A stretch of DNA of 22,024 bases from Gemmatimonadota bacterium (GCA_012027055.1 VEPF01000333.1:1-22024); one strand, 5' to 3'; counted from the first letter of the stretch, positions 1 to 7,991 are shown. Notes: generated by a model from the sequence alone, not told the origin. Made by a program: numbers and translations.

Positions 1-1222
1 CGTACCCCCCCCGTCGCAGCGCCACCCGCTGGCCATACTCCAGAGCACGGTTGAAATCCGGCTCCACGCGGGCTCGCGGTGACGCCACCGTGCGCACCAC
101 CTGCTCCGGATCCCAGCGCCGGTCGGCGGGTGCCGTCGGCGGTTCGGTGAGCAGCACCTCGTCGGCCGTCGCGTACAACGGAACCATCATGCCCGGCCAG
201 TCCTTGTCCCCGCGCACACCCACGCTCGCGATCATTGGCCTGGGCAGGGACACCGCCGCCAGCGCGTTCACCAATGCATCGACACCGGCCAGATTGTGCG
301 CCACGTCCAGCATCCACGGAACTCCCGCCACGTACTCGAGTTGCAGCCGGCCGGGCCAGCGCACCGCGCTCACGCCGGCAGCGACGGCGCTCGGTTCGGG
401 GCGCCAGGGCGGCGGCAGCAGATCCAGTGCCCGCACCGCCACCGCGATGTTGCTGGCCTGGTGCCCTCCCAGCAACGGGGCATCCAGCGCGCAGGCACCC
501 CCCAATAGCGGTACCGTCAGGCGGGTCCCGGCCAGGGTGAGTTGGTCCGCGTGGTAGTCCGCGGGCGCGAGCGCGTAGAATGGCGCGCGCAGCTCCGCGG
601 CCCGCCACCGAAAGACGTCGTGCGCCGCTCCGACGTGCTCCCCGGTTACGATCGGTACTCCGGGCTTGATGATGCCCGCTTTCTCCCGGGCCACGGCCTC
701 GACGGTGTTGCCCAGATACTGGACATGATCCAGGGAGACGTTGGTCAGCACGCTGACCAGTGGCGTGATCACGTTGGTCGCGTCCAGCCGTCCGCCCAAC
801 CCCACTTCCACGACCGCGATCTCCACCCCCGCGTCAGCCAGCGCCCGAAAGGCGATCGCCGTGGTCGCCTCGAAGAAGGAGGGAAGCTCTTCCTGGATCA
901 CGGGCCAGAGCCGTTCGGCGGCCGCCAACAGCGCGGTCTCGCTGATCGCGCGGCCGTCGATCTGGATGCGCTCCCGAAAGCTGCACAGGTGCGGCGAGGT
1001 GTAGAGGCCGACGCGCCGGCCGCCCGCGCGCAGCACGCTGGCCATCACTGCCGCCACGGAGCCTTTGCCGTTCGTCCCGCCGACATGGATCGTGGGATAG
1101 CGCTGCTGCGGATCACCGGCATAATGCAGCAGCCGGTTAGTGCGCTCCAGGCCCCAACGGATGCCACCGGTGAGCCGCGGGAACAGCTCGGCAACGAGCC
1201 GGGAATAGGTGAGCGGAGGCAA
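1..1222 (-). CDS. folC: Bifunctional dihydrofolate/folylpolyglutamate synthase, 3' end outside window
   Basis: The enzyme adds glutamate to dihydropteroate and to tetrahydrofolates using ATP, in cytosolic folate metabolism. About 407 codons are visible and the C-terminus is cut by the window edge. Seen: the P-loop GTNGKGS at residues 49-55, the YTSPHL motif at 74-79, GLGGRLDATN at 141-150, then a T-N-V-S-L-D-H segment and an EKAGI-K motif, all in FolC order. The start is inferred as TTG at 1222-1220, because the frame is closed upstream by the in-frame accD stop and the family's G-I-R-W-G-L-E-R-T segment begins about 19 residues later. No clear Shine-Dalgarno lies at the usual distance, so translation may depend on accD, which ends 24 nt upstream. 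A run of eight G (minus strand, 5-12) lies inside the coding region and could be a slippage or sequencing hazard. Function is secure; the start is less so. Confidence 0.93.
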   Translation of the reverse strand, partial: MPPLTYSRLVAELFPRLTGGIRWGLERTNRLLHYAGDPQQRYPTIHVGGTNGKGSVAAVMASVLRAGGRRVGLYTSPHLCSFRERIQIDGRAISETALLAAAERLWPVIQEELPSFFEATTAIAFRALADAGVEIAVVEVGLGGRLDATNVITPLVSVLTNVSLDHVQYLGNTVEAVAREKAGIIKPGVPIVTGEHVGAAHDVFRWRAAELRAPFYALAPADYHADQLTLAGTRLTVPLLGGACALDAPLLGGHQASNIAVAVRALDLLPPPWRPEPSAVAAGVSAVRWPGRLQLEYVAGVPWMLDVAHNLAGVDALVNALAAVSLPRPMIASVGVRGDKDWPGMMVPLYATADEVLLTEPPTAPADRRWDPEQVVRTVASPRARVEPDFNRALEYGQRVALRRGGY

Positions 1223-1246
1223 ATTGTAGCCGCGGGCGGTTCCGCC

Positions 1247-2119
1247 TCAGCCGGGCGAGACGGCCGCCGCCGGCTCCGGCCGGTTCAGCATGTGCCGGAG
1301 CAGTTTCGCGATACTCGCCTTCAGAGCGCGCCGATCCACGATCATGTCCACCATGCCGTGCTCCAACAGGAACTCAGAGCGCTGGAATCCACCCGGCAGC
1401 TCCTGCTTGATGGTCTGCTCGATGACGCGTGGCCCGGCAAAGCCGATCAGCGCCCCGGGTTCCGCCACATGCACGTCGCCGAGCATGGCATACGATGCCG
1501 TCACGCCACCGGTCGTGGGATCGGTCAACACGCTCACGAACGGAATCGCGGCCTCGTGCAGCTGTGCCAGGAGCGCGGAGGTCTTCGCCATCTGCATGAG
1601 CGAGAGGATGCCTTCCATCATGCGCGCGCCACCGGACGTGGACACGATGATCAGGGGTCGCTGCTCCTGCAGGGCGACGCGGATCAGGCGAGCGATCTTC
1701 TCCCCCACCACGCTGCCCATGCTGCCCCCGATGAAGGAGAAGTCCATCACCGCTAGCGCTATGGCAATGTCTTCCAGCCGGCCAGTGACGGTACGCACGG
1801 CATCTCCCTCCCCGTGCTGCCGCTCGGCGGCAGCCAGCCGCTCCGGGTAGGGCTTCAGGTCCACGAACTCGAGCGGATCCGCGCTGCGCAGCTCCAACCC
1901 GAATTCCCGGTACTCACCGCCGTCCAGCAGCAGTCGGAGGTAATCTTCCGCACCGATGCGATTGTGGTATCCGCATTCGGGGCAGACGAACAGGTTCTGT
2001 TCGAGTCGGGCGCGATACAGGATCTCGCCGCACTCAGGGCACTTGTCGAACACATCCGAGGGCAGGTCGCGCCGGTCGCTCGCGCTCAGCTTCTGCTTGG
2101 GCTTCCGAAACCATGCCAT
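1247..2119 (-). CDS. accD: Acetyl-CoA carboxylase carboxyltransferase subunit beta
   Basis: This is the beta subunit of the carboxyltransferase that moves CO2 from carboxybiotin to acetyl-CoA, giving malonyl-CoA for fatty-acid synthesis; it works with AccA, which is not in this window. The 290-residue length is normal. Seen: an N-terminal zinc ribbon with CPECG at 27-31 and CPECG at 46-50, then the crotonase-like core with SFIGGSMGSVVGEK, STSGGARMMEG and DPTTGGVTAS. The ATG at 2119 is preceded by GGAGG with a 7-nt gap, and only one base separates it from the rodA stop, so the two are probably co-translated. folC follows 24 nt later. Pairing of accD with folC is common in bacteria; attachment to the mre-rod cluster ties membrane lipid supply to wall growth. 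Confidence 0.97.
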   Translation of the reverse strand: MAWFRKPKQKLSASDRRDLPSDVFDKCPECGEILYRARLEQNLFVCPECGYHNRIGAEDYLRLLLDGGEYREFGLELRSADPLEFVDLKPYPERLAAAERQHGEGDAVRTVTGRLEDIAIALAVMDFSFIGGSMGSVVGEKIARLIRVALQEQRPLIIVSTSGGARMMEGILSLMQMAKTSALLAQLHEAAIPFVSVLTDPTTGGVTASYAMLGDVHVAEPGALIGFAGPRVIEQTIKQELPGGFQRSEFLLEHGMVDMIVDRRALKASIAKLLRHMLNRPEPAAAVSPG

Positions 2120-2120
2120 G

Positions 2121-3368
2121 TCAGAACCTCCGCTGCTCCAGTCCGACCCGCTGCGCCACGGCCAGGGCGATGTAAGTGGCCAGCAGGAACGAACCGCCGT
2201 AGCTCAGGAACGGAAGCGGGATGCCGGTGATCGGCATCACTCCCAGGGTCATGCCCACGTTCACCAGCACGTGCGTCATCCAGGCCCCCAGTATACCGAA
2301 GACCACGATGCCGGCGAAGGGGTCGGGCGTGCGCTCTGCCAGGCGGGCCAACCGCCAGAGGATGATCAGATAGGCCGCCAGCACCAGCCCCGCCCCGATC
2401 AGGCCCAGCTCTTCCCCAATGATGCTGTAGATGAAATCCGTATGCTGTTCGGGAATGAACGCGAGGCGTTTCTGCGGTCCGTGCAGGTAGCCCTGACCGG
2501 TCAGGCCGCCGCTGCCAATCGAGATCTTGGATTGGCGCAGGTGGTAACCCGCGCCCTGCGGGTCCGCGGTCGGGTCGGCGAAGGAAATGAAGCGGGCCTG
2601 CTGGTAGGGCTTGAGGGAATTCCAGAGCGGCCAGGCGATCGCGCCGGTCAGGATGTTGAGCGAAAGCACCGCCACCCACTCGGAGAGCCGGGCGCGATAG
2701 AGGTAGAGGAACAGGCACAGCCCGATCATGTACACGCTGTAGATCCAGGGCTCGAGATAGCCCAGGCCCAGCCCGACGAGCGGGCTCAACAGCATGAACA
2801 GGATACCGAGCGGCGTGCCGGCCCAGAACAGCGTCGCCAGCAGCACCCCCCCGAATACCATGGCCGTGCCCAGGTCCGGTTGCGCCAGAATCATGAGCAT
2901 GGGCACGGCCGTGATCGTGATGGGTTTCCAGAGCCGCCACACGGTATCCGGCTGCTCACGCCAGCCGCCCATCACCTTTGCCAGCATCAGGACCGTGGCC
3001 AGGTTGGCGAACTGCGATGGTTGAACCCCGACGGGACCGAAGCGGAGCCAGCTTCTGGTACTCGCCGCCGTGCCGGCACCCGTTCCGATCGCCAGCGTGA
3101 CCAGCAACACCGCCAGGCTCACCACGTATAGCGGGAGTGCCGCCCACTCCAGCCACCGTACCGGAATCCGCAACACCGCGAAGAAGGTCAGCAGCGACAC
3201 GCCGAGCCAGGCCAGCTGCAGCTTCCACGCCCGGCTCACGGCCGCATCCGGGACATCCAGCCGGCCGGCCGAATAGATCATCGCCACGCCGAAAAGGGTC
3301 AGCGCCAGAATCGTGAAGCACAGCTGGGCGTCCCCGAAACTGGCCCGGATGCGGTGCAGGATCGTCAT
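2121..3368 (-). CDS. rodA: RodA, SEDS-family peptidoglycan glycosyltransferase
   Basis: RodA polymerises lipid II into glycan strands during side-wall growth, in the inner membrane with PBP2 and the MreBCD complex. The 415 residues form a multi-pass membrane protein with roughly ten hydrophobic segments. Seen: SWLRFGPVGVQPSQ at about 106-119, QPDLGTAMV at 163-171, PEQHTDFIYSIIGEELG at about 306-322 and GIPLPFLSYGGS near the C-terminus. The Asp of HTDF (D311) is in the position I take to be the essential aspartate of RodA. These signatures mark the FtsW/RodA/SpoVE family; I call RodA rather than FtsW from the mreBCD neighbourhood. The ATG at 3368 lies 6 nt after the mreD stop. No PBP2 gene (mrdA) sits between mreD and rodA, unlike many bacteria. 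Confidence 0.95.
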   Translation of the reverse strand: MTILHRIRASFGDAQLCFTILALTLFGVAMIYSAGRLDVPDAAVSRAWKLQLAWLGVSLLTFFAVLRIPVRWLEWAALPLYVVSLAVLLVTLAIGTGAGTAASTRSWLRFGPVGVQPSQFANLATVLMLAKVMGGWREQPDTVWRLWKPITITAVPMLMILAQPDLGTAMVFGGVLLATLFWAGTPLGILFMLLSPLVGLGLGYLEPWIYSVYMIGLCLFLYLYRARLSEWVAVLSLNILTGAIAWPLWNSLKPYQQARFISFADPTADPQGAGYHLRQSKISIGSGGLTGQGYLHGPQKRLAFIPEQHTDFIYSIIGEELGLIGAGLVLAAYLIILWRLARLAERTPDPFAGIVVFGILGAWMTHVLVNVGMTLGVMPITGIPLPFLSYGGSFLLATYIALAVAQRVGLEQRRF

Positions 3369-3374
3369 GGAGGC

Positions 3375-3866
3375 TCAGCGGGCGTAGCGCGTTCCCACGC
3401 TGAACCTATACGCGGCCAGCGCGAGCACGCCGGCCAACGCCGTGCTCAGCGCGTAGAGCGGTAGCGCGGTCACCAGCGCTCCGGCCGGAGCCGCCGCCCG
3501 GCCGGCTGGAGATACCAGCAGGTAGCTTGCGTCAGCCAGCCACTTGCCGACGAACAGGAAGGCCAGCGTGAACGCGTAGCTGCCGCCCTCGAACATGTCG
3601 CGGGTGCGGGCTCCGGCCCAGCCGACCACGACCAGGGCCACAGCCGTCGCCCCGAAGCTGGTCAGGGCCATCCCATCGGCCAGCAGGCCGAGCACCAGCC
3701 CCAGGGCCGCCGCCCGCGGCGGCGTGGTTCGGCGGGCGACCAGCAGCAACGCCACCGCGATCAGGTCTGGCGCGGCCGGACCGTAGCCCAGGGCGACATG
3801 CAGGACCAGGTGCCCACTGGCCAGCAGCGCGATGAACACCCCGTATGAAATGTTTCGCTCTGGCAC
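3375..3866 (-). CDS. mreD: Rod shape-determining protein MreD
   Basis: MreD is a small membrane protein of the elongasome that links MreC and MreB to the RodA/PBP2 synthase. The 163 residues hold about five hydrophobic segments, for example around GVFIALLASGHLVLHVALG, LLLVARR, ALGLVLGLLADGMAL and the C-terminal LYALSTALAGVLALAAY. The A-L-G-L-V-L-G-L-L-A-D stretch resembles the usual MreD G-x-x-x-G-L-x-x-D region. The frame stays open further upstream, but that part is a shadow of mreC. I choose GTG at 3866-3864, which overlaps the mreC TAG by one base (TAGTG) and has a GGGAG sequence about 8 nt upstream. MreD diverges fast in sequence, so the call leans on hydrophobicity, size and the mreB-mreC-x-rodA position. 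Confidence 0.9.
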   Translation of the reverse strand: MPERNISYGVFIALLASGHLVLHVALGYGPAAPDLIAVALLLVARRTTPPRAAALGLVLGLLADGMALTSFGATAVALVVVGWAGARTRDMFEGGSYAFTLAFLFVGKWLADASYLLVSPAGRAAAPAGALVTALPLYALSTALAGVLALAAYRFSVGTRYAR

Positions 3867-4798
3867 TACCTGGCTCCCGGCTGGTTCAATGTCGAAGCCA
3901 TCCCCGGTGCGCCCGCGGGATTGGGCGCGAAGGTAGAGTCGCGAGCCGCCGGGTCCGGCGGAGGCGCGGTATGCCAAATATCCGCAAGGTCGCCCGCCGG
4001 CGCGATCCCTACCAGCACCTGGGTGGCCGACTCCGGCCGCACCGCGGGCCGGAGCAGGTAGCTCTTCCGCCACCCGGTGTCTGCCTCGTCGATACCGAGC
4101 ACGGTGCCGATCATGACGCCTCGCGGAAAGACGTCGCCCCGGCCTGACGTCACCACCCGGGAACCCGGGCGGACGTCGCTGTGGAAGGGAGCGCCGGTTA
4201 GCACCAGCAGATCCTCCTCCCGGAAACGCCCGCGCCGAGCCTCCACCAGGCCGTAGGCTTCTCCCGTGGCCGTCATGCCACTGACCACGAACTGCGGATG
4301 TGTCCAGTCGATCGCCTGGGCCCGATGCTCAGACACTTCCCAGACCGTGCCCAGCACTCCCTCCGCCGTGAGCACCGGACTGCCCACCTTCACACCATCG
4401 CCGCGGCCAATGTCGATCATAAAGGTGCTTTCCGCGCCCGCGCTGCCCAGCCGGAGCACGTTCGCCGGCCGGAATCGCTGCTCCAGTCGGTAGCCGATCC
4501 TCAGCATGGCGCGCAGTTCCCGGTTCTCGATGGCGAGTGGTGCCTGTGCCACGACCAGCGCCGCCAGGGAATCACGCTCCGCGCGCAGCACGCGCACATC
4601 CACACTGCGGCTGCGCCGCGCGGCCAACTGCGCCTGGGTGGCCGCGAAGGGCTGCAGTACGGTGCCACGCAGAAGGATGCGCAAGGGTTGCTGATACGCG
4701 GCTGGAAGCAGGAGGATGATGATTGCCAGCAGCAGCACCCCGCCACTCAACGCGGCATCGCGCCGTCTTGCTCGCTTGCTGCCGTCGAAATCAAGCAC
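3866..4798 (-). CDS. mreC: Rod shape-determining protein MreC
   Basis: MreC is a bitopic membrane protein whose periplasmic part forms filaments and activates PBP2/RodA. The 310 residues are laid out as expected: a basic cytoplasmic N-terminus (KRARRR), one transmembrane helix at about 17-35, a coiled coil at about 55-100, then the paired beta-barrel domain from about 105 to 275 with F-M-I-D-I-G-R-G-D-G-V-K-V-G and a later D-V-R-P-G-S-R-V-V-T-S-G-R-G-D repeat of the same motif. The C-terminal 40 residues are Pro/Ala-rich and probably disordered. The start is GTG at 4798-4796, directly abutting the mreB TAG with no spacer. No good Shine-Dalgarno is visible, so coupling to mreB is likely. It ends with TAG, overlapping the mreD start by one base. 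Confidence 0.95.
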   Translation of the reverse strand: MLDFDGSKRARRRDAALSGGVLLLAIIILLLPAAYQQPLRILLRGTVLQPFAATQAQLAARRSRSVDVRVLRAERDSLAALVVAQAPLAIENRELRAMLRIGYRLEQRFRPANVLRLGSAGAESTFMIDIGRGDGVKVGSPVLTAEGVLGTVWEVSEHRAQAIDWTHPQFVVSGMTATGEAYGLVEARRGRFREEDLLVLTGAPFHSDVRPGSRVVTSGRGDVFPRGVMIGTVLGIDEADTGWRKSYLLRPAVRPESATQVLVGIAPAGDLADIWHTAPPPDPAARDSTFAPNPAGAPGMASTLNQPGAR

Positions 4799-5839
4799 CT
4801 AGTTCTGCAACACGTTGCGGAATCGCTCGAACTCGTCGAGGATGCGGCCGGCACCACGCACCACGCACGTCAACGGCTCCTCGTCGATGTGAATCGGCAG
4901 GTCCGTCTCGTGGGCGAGCAGCAGGTCCAGTCCGCGGATCAGCGCGCCGCCGCCGGTCATGACGATCCCCCGATCGACGATATCCGATGCCAGCTCCGGG
5001 GGCGTGATCTCGAGCGCCCGCCGGACCGCGTCCACCACTTGCTGGATCGGCTCCTGGATGGACTCCCGGATCTCTTGCGAGTGCACCCGCACCGTCTTGG
5101 GGATGCCGCTCACCAGATCCCGGCCCTTCACTTCCATCTCCCGCTCGTCGCCGTTGTTGAATGCGGAGCCGATCTGGATCTTGATCGCTTCCGCCGTCGG
5201 CTCCCCGATCAGCAGGTTGTAGTTCTTCCGCAGGAAGCTCACGATCGCCACGTCGATCTCATCACCGCCGACGCGGATCGAGGTGTCAGAAACGATGCCG
5301 TTGAGCGCGATGACCGCAATCTCCGTGGTACCACCGCCAATGTCGATCACCATGTTCCCGGTCGGCGTGTCCACCGGCAGTCCCACGCCTATGGCCGCAG
5401 CCATGGGCTCGGCCACCATGTAGACTTCCTTCGCACCGGCCGCTGCCGCACTCGAGCGTACCGCCCGCCGCTCCAGCTCGGTGATGCCCGAGGGCACCCC
5501 CACGATCACCCGCGGCTTCATGCGCAGGAACCGCTTGTCGGTGACCTGCTTGAGGAAATGCCGGAGCATGATCTCGGTGATGTCCACGTCCGCGATCACC
5601 CCGTCCTTCATGGGGCGAACCGCCATGATGCCTTCCGGGGTGCGGCCGAGCATCCGCTTTGCTTCCAGGCCGATACCCTTGATGCGCTGCGAACCTCGCT
5701 CCACGGCCACCACGGACGGCTCGTTCAGGACGATGCCCTCGCCCTTGACGTACACCAGGGTGTTCGCAGTGCCGAGATCGACGGCAATGTCGTTGACGGG
5801 CAGCAGCCGGCCCGTGCTCAGGAATTGTCGCAGGCTCAT
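4799..5839 (-). CDS. mreB: Rod shape-determining protein MreB, bacterial actin homologue
   Basis: MreB forms membrane-bound antiparallel filaments that orient side-wall synthesis. The 346 residues match the usual length. Seen: an amphipathic N-terminal start (MSLRQFLS), phosphate-1 loop DLGTANT at 21-27, VGVPSGITELERRA at about 113-126, the interdomain EPMAAAIG at 144-151, phosphate-2 loop DIGGGTTE at 166-173, and a late TGGGALIRGL adenosine motif. The ATG at 5839 is the conserved start; its ribosome-binding site is weak. It is the first gene of the mreB-mreC-mreD-rodA-accD-folC run and is probably transcribed from the 203-nt gap to dut. It ends in TAG, evidence that TAG is an ordinary stop here. 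Confidence 0.97.
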   Translation of the reverse strand: MSLRQFLSTGRLLPVNDIAVDLGTANTLVYVKGEGIVLNEPSVVAVERGSQRIKGIGLEAKRMLGRTPEGIMAVRPMKDGVIADVDITEIMLRHFLKQVTDKRFLRMKPRVIVGVPSGITELERRAVRSSAAAAGAKEVYMVAEPMAAAIGVGLPVDTPTGNMVIDIGGGTTEIAVIALNGIVSDTSIRVGGDEIDVAIVSFLRKNYNLLIGEPTAEAIKIQIGSAFNNGDEREMEVKGRDLVSGIPKTVRVHSQEIRESIQEPIQQVVDAVRRALEITPPELASDIVDRGIVMTGGGALIRGLDLLLAHETDLPIHIDEEPLTCVVRGAGRILDEFERFRNVLQN

Positions 5840-5932
5840 CGGGATGATCCGTCACGCGCGACGGGGCCCCAACGGGATTTGGGAGCCTCGCAGGACCGGG
5901 CGGCGGACCCCGCCAAGCCCCTGTGGAAAAAC

Positions 5933-5961
5933 AAGGTAACTGCCGTATTTGCAGGCGGCAA
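5933..5961 (-). promoter_or_regulatory. Candidate promoter for the mreB operon
   Basis: On the minus strand TTGCCG (5956-5961) and TACCTT (5933-5938) are 17 nt apart, which would place the start near 5926 and give a leader of about 87 nt before mreB. The -35 matches 4 of 6 consensus bases, the -10 only 3 of 6. This 5840-6042 gap is the only sizeable space upstream of mreB, so a promoter is expected in it, but this particular one is only a candidate. Confidence 0.33.
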
Positions 5962-5974
5962 GCGCAGCTACATC

Positions 5975-6004
5975 CGGGGGTCGGGACGACTACGCAGGCC
6001 CCCG
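5975..6004 (-). other. Hairpin downstream of dut
   Basis: CGGGGGTC (5975-5982) and GGCCCCCG (5997-6004) can form an 8-bp stem with one G-U pair. It lies 39 nt after the dut stop, but no T-run follows on the minus strand, so it is not a canonical intrinsic terminator. It could be an mRNA 3'-end or processing structure. I see nothing else in the 5840-6042 gap beyond the candidate promoter. Confidence 0.35.
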
Positions 6005-6042
6005 CAGTGAGTCCCGCGAACTACCTCCGCGCCCGCTTCCCC

Positions 6043-6492
6043 TCACTGCCCCGTGCTCCCGAAACCGCCTTCGCCGCGCCCGCTCGGCGGCAGGGACGCG
6101 GCCGGCTCCCACTCGATGCGCACCACCGCAGCCACCAGCATCTGCGCGATGCGCTCGCCGTGCTCGATCACCTGCGGTTCCCGGTCCAGGTTGACGAGGG
6201 GGATCCTGATTTCCCCACGGTAGTCGCTATCGATCGTGCAGGGGGCATTGATGATGCTGATGCCCCGATTCAGGGCCAGCCCGGACCGCGGCCGAATCTG
6301 GGCCTCGCTGTCCGGCGGCAGGGCGATCGCCAGTCCGGTGGGCACCCGCCGACGCCCCAGCGGCGGCAACGTGACCGGCTCCCCGGCATTGCGCAGATCG
6401 ACGGCCGCCGCGCCATCCGTGGCATATGCCGGCAGCGGCCATTCCGGCGGGTAGTTCTCGAGCTGCTGGACCAGGATCTTCAAGGCTGTCAT
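6043..6492 (-). CDS. dut: dUTP diphosphatase (trimeric dUTPase)
   Basis: The enzyme hydrolyses dUTP to dUMP and pyrophosphate, keeping uracil out of DNA and feeding thymidylate synthesis. The 149 residues are typical, with all five trimeric-dUTPase motifs: DGAAAVDLR (26-34), RPRSGLALN (67-75), TIDSDYRGE (86-94, catalytic Asp88), ERIAQMLV (113-120) and the C-terminal RGEGGFGSTG (139-148) arm that closes over a neighbouring active site. Residue 85 is Cys where Gly is commoner. Two ATGs are possible, at 6492 and 6534. I choose 6492 because it gives the normal length and because the best promoter candidate (6522-6550) covers the upstream ATG. A terminator separates dut from the pnp/M16 unit upstream, so dut probably starts its own transcript. 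Confidence 0.95.
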   Translation of the reverse strand: MTALKILVQQLENYPPEWPLPAYATDGAAAVDLRNAGEPVTLPPLGRRRVPTGLAIALPPDSEAQIRPRSGLALNRGISIINAPCTIDSDYRGEIRIPLVNLDREPQVIEHGERIAQMLVAAVVRIEWEPAASLPPSGRGEGGFGSTGQ

Positions 6493-6521
6493 CGGCTTCC
6501 GGGGATCGATGGGCGGCGCGG

Positions 6522-6550
6522 AGTCTACGGCCATGTCATGACCGCGGCAA
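6522..6550 (-). promoter_or_regulatory. Candidate promoter for dut
   Basis: On the minus strand TTGCCG (6545-6550) and TAGACT (6522-6527) are exactly 17 nt apart, each matching 4 of 6 consensus bases. Initiation near 6515 would leave a leader of about 23 nt before the ATG at 6492. It lies just downstream of the terminator at 6603-6638, where a new promoter would be needed. Confidence 0.48.
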
Positions 6551-6602
6551 CCCCGCAGGGCAGGCACCGGAACGGACGCCGTGGCCTTCCCGGCAGGGCC
6601 AC

Positions 6603-6638
6603 GAAAAAGCGGCGGCGGCCGCCCTGGCCGTCGCCGCT
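6603..6638 (-). terminator. Intrinsic terminator of the rpsO-pnp-M16 unit
   Basis: On the minus strand a 13-bp GC-rich stem (6626-6638 with 6608-6620, one mismatch) with a 5-nt loop is followed by TTTT, or five T if the last stem base is counted. It lies 22 nt after the small ORF stop and 100 nt after the M16 peptidase stop, with dut as the next gene, so it fits the end of a transcription unit. Confidence 0.75.
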
Positions 6639-6659
6639 CGGCGCTCGCCGACGCGCCCG

Positions 6660-6737
6660 CTACAGCACCTGCTCCACAGGGGTGTACTCCAGCCCGAACG
6701 CGCTCGCCACACCCTGATAGACGACCCCACTGAGCAT
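6660..6737 (-). CDS. Possible 25-residue small protein after the M16 peptidase
   Basis: An ATG immediately follows the M16 peptidase TGA (TGAATG) and opens a 25-codon frame ending in TAG, in the same frame as the peptidase. The product begins MLSGVVYQGVASAF and ends P-V-E-Q-V-L. Third codon positions are mostly G or C, as in the neighbouring real genes, and the ORF ends 22 nt before the terminator stem. I recognise no family. It could be a translationally coupled small protein, a readthrough extension of the peptidase, or chance in GC-rich DNA. There is no ribosome-binding site of its own beyond what lies within the peptidase 3' end. Confidence 0.3.
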   Translation of the reverse strand: MLSGVVYQGVASAFGLEYTPVEQVL

Positions 6738-7991
6738 TCACGCGTTGGAGTCGTTACGCGGACCCAGCGTCAGCAGCGTCTGCCGCGCGGGATCGTAGTA
6801 GCACTGCGCCAGAGCCGCCACCGCTTCGCCGCTGACTCGCTCCACCCGATCCACGACCTCCTCGAGCGAGCAGTAGGGCTCGTCGTTGAGCGCAACCCCG
6901 GCCAGCCGGTGCAGCCGCGCGCTGCTGGATTCCAGCGACAGGGCGATCTGTCCCTTGAGCTGGCCCTTGGCATCACCCAGCTCCTCGGCGCTCAGCCCGT
7001 CTTTGGCGATTCGGGCCAGTTCGTCATTGACTACGGATTCCGCTTTGTCGGCCGATTCCGGTCGCGTGCCCACGTAGACGCCGACAATCCCGGCATCATG
7101 GTAGAACGTCTGGTACGAGTACACGGTGTAGGCGAGTCCGAGTTCTTCGCGCACCCGCTGAAACAGCCTCGAGCTCATGCCCCCACCGAACGCGCTCGAG
7201 AGCAATACCAGCGCGTAACGGCGCGGGTCGCGATGCCCGAAGGTGCGCACTCCCCATACCAGGTGCGTCTGCGCCGTGCTGCGGGCCAGACGCTCGGCGC
7301 GGGCTTCACCCGGAGCGTCAGGCGGGGTCGGAAGTACCGGCCGCTCGCCGCGCGCCCCCCGTCCCGCGAAGAGCTTCCCGATCTGATCGACCAGCCGCTC
7401 ATGGTCCACGTTGCCGGCGGCTGCCACAACCATGTTGCCTGGATGGTACAGCGCATCGTGGGCCCGCCGCAGATCGGCCGCGCGGAACCCCGACACCGTC
7501 TGCGGATTCCCGAGGATGCTGTACCCGTACGGATGTCCCTGCCAGAGCCGGTCGGCGTGCAGGTCGAAGACCAGGTCATCCGGCGTGTCCTCGACGGTGG
7601 CGATCTCTTCCAGGACCACCTCGCGCTCGAGTTCCAGATCCTCTTCCCGCAACAGCGGGTCGAGCACCAGGTCGCCGAGCACATCGAGCGCCAGGTCCAC
7701 GTGCTCGTCCAGCACGCGCGCCTGGAAGCTGGTATGCTCGCGCGTGGTGTACGCGTCGAGCGAGCCACCCACCCGTTCCAGCACGATGGCGATCTCGCGG
7801 GCCGTACGCCGCTTCGTGCCCTTGAACACCATGTGCTCCAGCAGATGGCTGATGCCCATGTCGGCGGGCGCTTCACTGAGCGAGCCGGCGCGGACCCAGA
7901 TGCCGAGGGATGCCGAGCGCAGGCCCGGCATCCACTCGGTGAGCACTTCCAGCCCGCCTTCCAGCCGGCTGCGGCGGTAGTGCTCGCTCAC
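6738..7991 (-). CDS. M16-family zinc metallopeptidase (pitrilysin/processing-peptidase-like)
   Basis: A predicted zinc peptidase of the single-gene bacterial M16B type, related to mitochondrial processing peptidase and Bacillus YmxG; the substrate is unknown. The 417-residue length fits. Seen: the inverted zinc motif HLLEH at 49-53 (His49, Glu52, His53) with the expected third ligand near Glu129 in L-E-E-I, then the second, non-catalytic half with FGGGMSSRLFQRVREELGLAY, the usual C-terminal-domain signature. The GTG start (7991-7989) overlaps the pnp TAG by one base (TAGTG), so it is translationally coupled to pnp. pnp followed by an M16 peptidase is a recurrent bacterial pair. Because pnp carries an internal stop, ribosome flow to this start could be affected, although the downstream part of pnp is still transcribed. 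Confidence 0.94.
   Translation of the reverse strand: MSEHYRRSRLEGGLEVLTEWMPGLRSASLGIWVRAGSLSEAPADMGISHLLEHMVFKGTKRRTAREIAIVLERVGGSLDAYTTREHTSFQARVLDEHVDLALDVLGDLVLDPLLREEDLELEREVVLEEIATVEDTPDDLVFDLHADRLWQGHPYGYSILGNPQTVSGFRAADLRRAHDALYHPGNMVVAAAGNVDHERLVDQIGKLFAGRGARGERPVLPTPPDAPGEARAERLARSTAQTHLVWGVRTFGHRDPRRYALVLLSSAFGGGMSSRLFQRVREELGLAYTVYSYQTFYHDAGIVGVYVGTRPESADKAESVVNDELARIAKDGLSAEELGDAKGQLKGQIALSLESSSARLHRLAGVALNDEPYCSLEEVVDRVERVSGEAVAALAQCYYDPARQTLLTLGPRNDSNA

Noticed and set aside
542..1756. 404-codon plus-strand frame opposite folC/accD
   Set aside because: Shadow frame rich in Arg, His and Gly with no recognisable domain; accD and folC motifs lie on the other strand.
3867..4073. 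Longer mreD reading frame into mreC
   Set aside because: The upstream part is a frame shadow of mreC; the GTG at the mreC stop has a ribosome-binding site and typical overlap.
4298..6010. 570-codon plus-strand frame opposite mreB/mreC
   Set aside because: Shadow frame; mreB and mreC are unambiguous on the minus strand.
5840..6042. A tRNA or other small RNA gene in the mreB-dut gap
   Set aside because: No T-loop consensus, acceptor pairing or CCA end could be found; only simple hairpins are present.
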